Source: Paractinoplanes aksuensis (GTDB lineage: Bacteria > Actinomycetota > Actinomycetes > Mycobacteriales > Micromonosporaceae). Taken from it: a stretch of DNA of 64,000 bases. The stretch lies in the NCBI RefSeq assembly GCF_024137025.1, contig NZ_JAMYJR010000040.1:124001-188000 (forward strand), given 5' to 3'. Shown piece by piece: positions 58,701-64,000 of this stretch. The first letter of the stretch is position 1; every line of letters starts with the position of its first letter. Position numbers and translations under genes: made by a program. The notes beneath the pieces are model-generated. The model did no database searches and was not told the origin of the DNA. It saw only the letters and a program-made list of their open reading frames with translations.

Positions 58701-59881
58701 GGGCTCTCGCCGAACACGGGCAGGCCGAGCGGGCGGCCGCGGTGGCCGAGCTCATCGCCCCCGTCAACGGCCGGGTCGCCGCGGCCGGCGCGATCGCCCG
58801 CGCCCACCTGGCGGCGGGGCGCCCCGCTCCGGCCCGGACCATTGTCGAAGACCTCTACCTGACCAGCTTGCTGGAGGACCTCCCCGGGCCGAGCCGCGCC
58901 GACATGGCCGAACTGGCGGCCCGGGCCGGACTGCACCGCCGGGCCGAATCCTTCGTCGCGGACCTGCTGAATCGACGCCAGCTCAGTCGCGACATTCTCG
59001 ACCCGGCCATCGCCGCCGGCTTCACGGCAGAGATCAGCGCGATCCGGCAGCGCCTCGCCGGCCAGGACGACCGGGGACCGGAAAGCCGTGCCATCGCTGC
59101 TCTGGTCGGGGCGCTGACCCGGGCCGGCGACCGGGAACGCGCGGTCGCCCTGACCAGTGCGATGCCCAGGTTCGGGGACCAGTCTGTGATGGCCGAGATG
59201 TTGTCGGGTCTGGTCCGCTGCGGTCAATCGGACGACGCGGAGTTTCTGGTCGAGGCCCCGCACTCCGGCCTCGATGAGCTGGTGGGCCTGAGCGCGCTGG
59301 CGGTAGCGACGGCGGCCGCGGGCCTGCACGCCCGGGCCCTGCGGCTCGGTGCTCGGGCCGACCAGGCGCTGGCGGAGAGCCTGGCCAGCGGCCGGCGGAT
59401 CTCGGCGATCGTTCCGGCCCTCACCGTCGAGCGGGACGGTGACTTCGAGCGGGCCGAGAGCATGATGCCGAAACTGGAACCGGCCCAGCAGCAGATCGCC
59501 TGGTTCGAGCTGGCCAAAGTGGCAACGCGGGGCGGTCACACGGATCGGGTCGAAGCGATTGCCCGTGACCACGCCTTCACCGACGCCTCCCACCTCCGCG
59601 GGGTGATCGTGATGGTGGCAGAGGGCAGGGACTTCGAACGGGCCGAGCGCATGGCGCATGACCTGGTGCCGCCGGCGCAGCTGCCGGGTGTGCTGGCGGA
59701 GCTCGCGGTGCGGCTCGCGAGCACGTCGGATCAGAGTGCTCGGCGACGCCGTGTCAGGCGGCTGCTGGCCGAGGCGTTGCATCTCGGGCCGTGGACGGAG
59801 TGTGTCGAGGCGCTGGCCCGGGTGGACTTCGAGCTGGTGCTGGAGATCGACCGCCGGCTCTCCCTGGAGATCGGGGAGTGA
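55685..59881 (+). CDS. DUF4062-STAND NTPase with a long C-terminal helical repeat region
   Basis: 1398 residues. An N-terminal DUF4062 domain (about 14-115: RVFISHTRELRDLPAERSFI, TVTDMAYFAARDSTPASVCA, SFTELEFDVATELGKPRLMF), then a NACHT/AAA-like NTPase with P-loop APPWAGKSALM near 217 and Walker B LVLVVDGLDED near 306, a winged-helix-like segment, and from about 560 onward some 800 residues of helical, TPR/HEAT-like repeats rich in Ala, Arg and Leu. This is the plan of STAND signal or defence proteins: effector, switch, sensor. GTG 55685 is the ordinary start; CTG 55724, with GGAGG six bases upstream and RVFISHT immediately after, is a serious alternative. Divergent from GH92; followed by Hsp70 and dynamin genes. 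Confidence 0.85.
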   Translation: MRDPFLPRPWRRPLRVFISHTRELRDLPAERSFIAAVEAAILRAGMTVTDMAYFAARDSTPASVCAAEVAAADLVVGVLGLRYGSLVPDRPVSFTELEFDVATELGKPRLMFLLDDSAAVPLPASALIDRESGHRQDAFRSKVVGSGLIAGSFSTPDQLEMLVHQALAGHKATPARSRYLTQVRDIAPVGLARGREAELAELAAWCQGDEPYVWWQAPPWAGKSALMSTFVLDPPPRTQVVSFFVTGRLAAQADAVAFTDAVLEQLAVLTGEGVPDSLGPGQREIYRRDLLLSAAARAHASGERLVLVVDGLDEDVRGAGLPSIASLLPRQVPDGLRIVVAGRPHPDLPEDLAGDHPLRTCPRRILDLSPYAVEAARAARLELDGLLTGDPRHRELIGLVAAAGGGLTRAELRELSGLGRYEIESTLSRVCGRTLAGRTDTTLPVARRVYLFAHETLRTTAIDQLEGLLDAFHQRIHEWVDARREAGWPEDTPPYAWSGYFSMLSDLGDFPRMAALATDHVRHHRMLAVTGGDAAALAEIRAVERLLADAADPDLVTTVRLNVHRTVLADKNSHLPIDLPAVWARLGNVARAEALARGLEPARRVDALGLIAEALSRAGDDGQAKGLLAEAVVMWNDIPDRKQKSELLLRLMKHAARIGDSATRDILIRPPRASGTPLLAALESAIEHDDNKLLYRFILEHSFQIRNLTDADMNIPYLARFWAAQHGRDLIHPELPVQPGPAGDPAPVPGALGSAMSRYGQIGRRSPERWIRGLELKSAVLAEAAPDLVASGHRDQVAALAQRLRRWVEDAPLNQRPHVLRGLVPVYTRLDDEAAVTETAEFAADGFAWNPALEKNALGEFVEELGLAGRADLARSVFDQAFRFLADRPGDAAARATALGALAGVVARDGDRDAGAALARQITGGRIRGQALSSVAGAHADKGEADQASAIAVEAETSARTIDDPGQRRARTLALGVAFAVGGRADRAEKLAARLDDPEQLVLVVRALAEHGQAERAAAVAELIAPVNGRVAAAGAIARAHLAAGRPAPARTIVEDLYLTSLLEDLPGPSRADMAELAARAGLHRRAESFVADLLNRRQLSRDILDPAIAAGFTAEISAIRQRLAGQDDRGPESRAIAALVGALTRAGDRERAVALTSAMPRFGDQSVMAEMLSGLVRCGQSDDAEFLVEAPHSGLDELVGLSALAVATAAAGLHARALRLGARADQALAESLASGRRISAIVPALTVERDGDFERAESMMPKLEPAQQQIAWFELAKVATRGGHTDRVEAIARDHAFTDASHLRGVIVMVAEGRDFERAERMAHDLVPPAQLPGVLAELAVRLASTSDQSARRRRVRRLLAEALHLGPWTECVEALARVDFELVLEIDRRLSLEIGE

Positions 59882-59957
59882 GTGTCGGCCGTCCGATTGG
59901 TGGCGATACCCGTTCGGGCGGCTTCGGGGGTGGTGGGGTGGTGGGACTATCTACGGC

Positions 59958-62762
59958 GTGACGGGAAGCTACGGGCTGGGCATTGACCTGGGGACCACTC
60001 AGACGGCGGCAGCTGTGCGGGATGACGCTGGGCGGGTGGAGGTTGTCCGGCTGGGTGGGCGTCGGGCCGAGATTCCGTCCCTCGTGTTCGTCAAGGACGA
60101 CGGTGGGCTTCTCATCGGGGAGGCGGCCGAGCGGCGCGGGCTGGGTGAGCCGGGGCGGCTGGCCCGGGAGTTCAAGCGGCGGATCGGGGACCCGGTTCCG
60201 ATCCTGGTCGGGGGTACGCCGTTCTCGGCTCATGCGCTGACGGCCAAGCTGCTGCGGCATGTGCTGGATGAGGTCACGCGGCTGCGGGACGGTGCGCCCT
60301 CGTCGGTGACGCTGACGCATCCGGCCAACTGGGGGCCGTACAAAAGGGAGCAGTTCTCGCAGGCGGTGCGGCTGGCTGACGCGGGTGAGGTCCGGCTGAT
60401 CACCGAGCCTGAGGCGGCGGCGCTGCAGCACGCCACGGCGCGGCGGATCGGGGCCGGGGAGACCGTCCTGGTGTACGACCTCGGGGGCGGGACGTTCGAC
60501 GTCGCGCTGCTGCGGCGGGGCGGGGACGGGTTCGTGGTGCTCGGCGAGCCGGAAGGGGTCGAGCAGCTGGGCGGGGCCGACTTCGACGAGGCGGTGTTCG
60601 CGCACGTCGTGGGGTCGCTCGGGAGCGCGGCGCAAGAGCTCGACCCGGACGACGACGCGGTGACCGAGGCGCTGGCCCGGCTGCGGCGGGACTGTGTCGA
60701 GGCCAAGGAGTCGCTGTCGTTCGACACCGAGACGTCGATCCCGGTGGCGTTGCCGGGGCTGCACACGCGGGTGCGGCTGAACCGGTCCGAGCTCGAGGCG
60801 ATGATCGCGCCGGCGTTGGCGGACACGATCGCGGCCACGCGGCGGGCCCTGCGCGGGGCGGGGGTCGACGCGGGGCAGGTCAGCGCGGTGCTGCTGGCGG
60901 GTGGGTCGTCGCGGATCCCGCTGGTGGCGCAGATGCTGTCGGAAGAGTTCGGGCGGCCGGTGGTGGCCGATCCGCATCCGGAGCACAGCATCGCGCTGGG
61001 GGCGGCCGTGTCGACGGGGGCGCCGGTGACGCCGCCGCCGGGCGCGGGGCCGGTCGAGGTTCCGCCACCCGCGCCGCAGGACCCTTGGGCCGACCACCCG
61101 GAGTCGCTGGCCGTCGGCCCGATGGCGGCGACCGGCCCGATGCCTGCTACTGGCGAAATGCCGGCCACCGGTTCGATGTCCGACCAGCCCGGACCGCATG
61201 GCACTGCGCCCATGCCGCAGACCACGGCGCCCATGCCGCAGGCCACGGCGCCCATGCCGCAGGCCACGGCGCCCATGCCGCAGCACGCAGCGGCCGGGCC
61301 GCCGACGCCGACACCGACGCGGGCCATGCCGACGCAGTCGGTGGCGGACGAGCGGCGCGGTCCGGCCGGGGCGGTCGCGTTCAGTCGTGGGGCCGCGTCG
61401 ATTCCGGGGTCGACGCCGACACCTCCGCCGGCTCCCACGGCCACGTTCCCGGCGAGCACGGAGGCTTCGCCGCTGACGCCTACGGCCACCTACTCCACGA
61501 CGACGGAGCCGGCAACAGACGCCCCGGCGCCGACGTACCCGAACGGCCCTGACGCGGGACGACCGCCTGCGGCCGGCGGCGCGAGGCCCTACGAGCCAAG
61601 GCAGGGAACACTGCCTCCGGCTGGGGGTCCGCGACCGTACGGTCCGGGTTCCGGAGCGCCGTATGGCTCCGGACCGGGAACCCCGCCCCCGGCAGATCGC
61701 CTACGCCCGTACGGAATCGAAAAAACGACAGAGCCCGAGCCGCCCCGCGCGCGCCGGAAGAAACGCCGGCTGGCGATCGCGGGCGCAGCCGGCGCGGTGC
61801 TGATCGCCGCTACCGCCGGCACCTTCGTGGCCCTCAACCGGGGTGACGACAAAACACCAAAGGATCAGGCCCAGGGCTCGAATCCGCCCACGACGGCCGC
61901 CTCGTCGCCGCCGGTCGGGACGCCCATTCCCGGCCTGGCCACCGACGCCCGCCTGCTGGTGCGCGTCGACAGCGGCCCGCTCTCGCAGACCGACCGCGTC
62001 TCGACCGTCTCGTACTTCAAGCCGGGCCTCGGCACCGTCCGCGAGCAGCTGCCGGGCACGGTCGACGGCGACACGCTGCCGCGCTGGTCGCACGACCGCA
62101 AGCAGCTCGTGGTCACCCACCTCAACCCGGGCTCGACCAGCGACATCATGATCATGGATGCGGACGGCAGCAACCGGCGCAAGCTGGCCGGTGGGGCGAC
62201 CAACGGGCGGGCCTCGTGGTCGGGCGACGACCAGCAGATCGTGTTCGTGCGCAAGGTCGGCCAGTGGAACCAGTTCTTCACCGTCCCCGCCGCGGGGGGC
62301 GAGGCCGAGCAGCTCACCACGGCGAAGTTCCAGAAGGACGACCCGGTCTGGACGTCCAACAACGACGCGATCGTCTACTGGCAGCAGAAGGACGGCGTCC
62401 GCTACCTCTACGCGATGCACGTGACCCGCAAGGTCGAGCGGCGCATCACCGACGAGAGCATGGGCCCGGCCGTCGACCCGGCGCTCGACCCGAACGACCA
62501 CTGGATCGCCTACACCAAGCAGATCGGTAAGAACGACTCCGACATCTGGATCGTCCCCAAGGACAGCTCGGGCCCGGCCCGTCGGCTCACCGACTCGCCC
62601 GAGCGCGAGATGGACCCGACGTTCTCACCGGACGGCAAGTGGATCGCGTTCGTGCGCGGGACCTACGAGGAGCCGACGGTCGTGATCATGAAGACCGACG
62701 GCAGCAACCAGACCGTGCTGACCAAGAAGGGCGACCGGGAGGGTCACCCCTGCTGGTTCTGA
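59958..62762 (+). CDS. Membrane-anchored Hsp70 ATPase fused to an extracellular TolB-like propeller
   Basis: 934 residues. Residues 1-355 form an Hsp70/actin-type ATPase with phosphate 1 GIDLGTTQTAAAV, phosphate 2 VLVYDLGGGTFDVALL and adenosine motif VLLAGGSSRIPLV; the substrate-binding domain of DnaK is absent. A Pro/Ala/Met-rich linker (about 360-600) includes four 21-bp repeats. A basic stretch and one transmembrane helix (about 603-625: LAIAGAAGAVLIAATAGTFV) lead to an exported six-blade TolB/WD-like propeller (about 650-934: RWSHDRKQLVVTHLNPGSTS, FSPDGKWIAFVRGTYEEP). GTG 59958 precedes the first strand. It could relay a cell-surface signal to the ATPase. Its end overlaps the convergent dynamin-like gene by 19 bases. 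Confidence 0.88.
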   Translation: MTGSYGLGIDLGTTQTAAAVRDDAGRVEVVRLGGRRAEIPSLVFVKDDGGLLIGEAAERRGLGEPGRLAREFKRRIGDPVPILVGGTPFSAHALTAKLLRHVLDEVTRLRDGAPSSVTLTHPANWGPYKREQFSQAVRLADAGEVRLITEPEAAALQHATARRIGAGETVLVYDLGGGTFDVALLRRGGDGFVVLGEPEGVEQLGGADFDEAVFAHVVGSLGSAAQELDPDDDAVTEALARLRRDCVEAKESLSFDTETSIPVALPGLHTRVRLNRSELEAMIAPALADTIAATRRALRGAGVDAGQVSAVLLAGGSSRIPLVAQMLSEEFGRPVVADPHPEHSIALGAAVSTGAPVTPPPGAGPVEVPPPAPQDPWADHPESLAVGPMAATGPMPATGEMPATGSMSDQPGPHGTAPMPQTTAPMPQATAPMPQATAPMPQHAAAGPPTPTPTRAMPTQSVADERRGPAGAVAFSRGAASIPGSTPTPPPAPTATFPASTEASPLTPTATYSTTTEPATDAPAPTYPNGPDAGRPPAAGGARPYEPRQGTLPPAGGPRPYGPGSGAPYGSGPGTPPPADRLRPYGIEKTTEPEPPRARRKKRRLAIAGAAGAVLIAATAGTFVALNRGDDKTPKDQAQGSNPPTTAASSPPVGTPIPGLATDARLLVRVDSGPLSQTDRVSTVSYFKPGLGTVREQLPGTVDGDTLPRWSHDRKQLVVTHLNPGSTSDIMIMDADGSNRRKLAGGATNGRASWSGDDQQIVFVRKVGQWNQFFTVPAAGGEAEQLTTAKFQKDDPVWTSNNDAIVYWQQKDGVRYLYAMHVTRKVERRITDESMGPAVDPALDPNDHWIAYTKQIGKNDSDIWIVPKDSSGPARRLTDSPEREMDPTFSPDGKWIAFVRGTYEEPTVVIMKTDGSNQTVLTKKGDREGHPCWF
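61206..61289. repeat. 21-bp tandem repeat in the Hsp70 linker (4 units)
   Basis: Four units of GCGCCCATGCCGCAGGCCAC plus one base at 61206, 61227, 61248 and 61269, encoding repeated APMPQ(A/T)T. It extends the disordered linker between the ATPase and the membrane helix. Confidence 0.9.
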
Positions 62763-64000
62763 GCGGCCAGGATTCCCTCGCAGGTGCGGGCGGCGGCGCG
62801 GGCCGCCGCCTTCGTCCCGCGCGCGGTGAGCGGGTGTTCGGCGAGTCGCTGCCAGCGGGCCTGGGCCGCCACGGCCGCGGCCATGATCTCGTCGGCGGGC
62901 ACGCCCAGCCGCTCTTGTGGAGTGCTACCCGATCCGCCGAGCAGGCGATCGAGTTCGGCCCGGCGGTCGTCGGCCACGGGCAGCCGGCCGGAGCGCAGTT
63001 GGTGCAGCAGCCGCAGTTCGACGAACTCGTGGGCGCCGGCCCGGATCCGCTCGGCCTCGGCCCGCAGCGGTGAGTCGGGCGGCAGGCAGTCGTCGAGGGC
63101 GGCCAGCGCGCTGCGGGCCTTGAGCACGTCGGCCCGGCCCTCGATGTGCGTGCGCAGCACCTCCCGCAGCCGGCCGATTCCGCTGCTCTCGGTGAGGGCG
63201 GCGGCCAAGCCGGCCGCGTCGGTCACCTCGCCCTCCCGGATCAACCGCGTTCCCAGGCGTACGCCGAACAGCCCCAGCCTCGTCACGAGCCGCCGCCGCT
63301 CGTCCCCGGAGGCGGCGAACCGGTCGGCGGTCAGCAGCAGCTCGACGATGTCGTCCATGGGCAGCGCGGCCACCTGGGCCAGCACCCGGAACTCGCCCTC
63401 GCGCAGGGTCGCCCCGGCCGCTCCGAGCAGCCCCGCCACCGGCACGACGACCGGGCACAGCCGGCGCAACCGCTCGTCGATGGCGTAGCGTCCGGCGACC
63501 CGCTCGGCCGCGGTCATCGCGTCGAGCCGGCACCCGCCGATCTCGTCGGCCCGCGACAGCACGCCGATCGTGTTGACCGGGGTGCCCGCGCCGTCGTCGC
63601 CGTGGAACGCCTCGAGGAAGCGGACGTCGCCGCCGTGCAGGTGCCGCAGCAGATAGATCACGGCGTCGGTCTGGGTCGCGTGCTCGCCCTCGTCCTCGAG
63701 GAACGCGGTCGTCCGGGCCGACACGTCGGCCGACAGCGACTCGATGCCGGGCGTGTCGATCAAAGTGTGCCGGCGCAGGCGGGCGCTCGGCACCCGCACC
63801 TCCAGTCGTTCGACCTGGAACGACGGGCGGCCGAGGTCGATCCGGACGGCGCCGTCGCGGCGGGTGAACGGGCGCGCCTCGGCGTTGCCGTCGGTCAGGT
63901 ACGAGGTGACGGCGTAGGCGGGCCCGTCGGCGTACCAGGTGACGACCCGGGTGCACTCCCCCGCGTCGGTCGGCGCCAATTCCTCGCCGATCAGCGCGTT
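62744..64000 (-). CDS. Dynamin-family GTPase-like protein (N-terminus off the window)
   Basis: The visible part is about 418 residues and continues past the right edge. It begins NALIGEELAPTDAGECTRVV, which in dynamin-like proteins follows the G1 loop (just outside the window) and holds the G2 Thr. G3 is TLIDTPGIESLSADVSARTT and G4-like VLSRADEIGGCRLDAMTAAE. The rest is helical (stalk-like) with TLREGEFRVLAQVAALPMDD. Bacterial dynamins remodel membranes. Convergent and overlapping with the Hsp70-propeller gene; pairing of dynamin GTPases with Hsp70-like genes occurs in other actinobacteria. Confidence 0.85.
   Translation of the reverse strand, partial: NALIGEELAPTDAGECTRVVTWYADGPAYAVTSYLTDGNAEARPFTRRDGAVRIDLGRPSFQVERLEVRVPSARLRRHTLIDTPGIESLSADVSARTTAFLEDEGEHATQTDAVIYLLRHLHGGDVRFLEAFHGDDGAGTPVNTIGVLSRADEIGGCRLDAMTAAERVAGRYAIDERLRRLCPVVVPVAGLLGAAGATLREGEFRVLAQVAALPMDDIVELLLTADRFAASGDERRRLVTRLGLFGVRLGTRLIREGEVTDAAGLAAALTESSGIGRLREVLRTHIEGRADVLKARSALAALDDCLPPDSPLRAEAERIRAGAHEFVELRLLHQLRSGRLPVADDRRAELDRLLGGSGSTPQERLGVPADEIMAAAVAAQARWQRLAEHPLTARGTKAAARAAARTCEGILAAQNQQG

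Overview
The window is about 64 kb of very GC-rich DNA. Its codons almost always end in G or C, GTG and TTG starts are frequent, many genes overlap by ATGA/TTGA, and CGTACG-type words are common. With F420-type luciferase-like enzymes, SARP-type regulation, SigE-type sigma factors and DUF4062/STAND and Hsp70/dynamin genes, this points to a filamentous actinobacterium. Micromonosporaceae (Actinoplanes-like) is my best guess; this is inference, as no rRNA or marker gene is present. I see no tRNA, rRNA, CRISPR array, phage or complete transposon.

Left part (1-12.6 kb): two divergent MalT/LuxR-type STAND regulators flank a 38-bp dyad. They are followed by a stress/envelope group: a DUF1269 protein, an arylsulfatase homologue that has lost its catalytic residues, an HdeD-like membrane protein, a GNAT-like fragment, a kinase-like phosphotransferase and an acyltransferase. 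A GT4 glycosyltransferase, a DUF3592 membrane protein and a VOC protein come next.

12.6-19.4 kb: a MocR-type regulator and an EamA exporter diverge from one shared CATG, and each carries an internal minisatellite. A decaying repeat field follows, then an XRE-cupin regulator divergent from an MFS exporter across an operator-like dyad, and a mercury-type MerR with a small partner.

19.4-31.5 kb: ordinary accessory metabolism. It holds a GT1 glycosyltransferase, GNAT, phosphodiesterase, UBP zinc finger, YbaK deacylase, DUF427 protein, a frameshifted hydrolase, an F420-type oxidoreductase, a secreted zincin, a ricin-fold protein and a dehalogenase. The dehalogenase is divergent from a SARP/BTAD regulator over a ladder of heptamer-like direct repeats.

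31.5-48.6 kb: a gene-poor repeat field (79-bp and 26-bp tandem arrays); a GH38 alpha-mannosidase / LURP-like / TauE operon; an epoxide hydrolase remnant; a deaminase; a 57-G/15-C homopolymer next to a phosphotransferase gene; an EamA gene ended by a CTAG-flanked MITE; an esterase; the complete pntAA-pntAB-pntB transhydrogenase operon; an ArsR/SRPBCC/DHFR-like operon; and an FtsX-like protein with a truncated sigma factor.

48.7-64 kb: a secreted five-domain carbohydrate protein, then a GT4/GH92 pair. At the right end lies the most interesting block: a 1398-residue DUF4062 STAND NTPase, an Hsp70 ATPase fused through a membrane helix to a TolB-like propeller, and a convergent dynamin-type GTPase that runs off the window.
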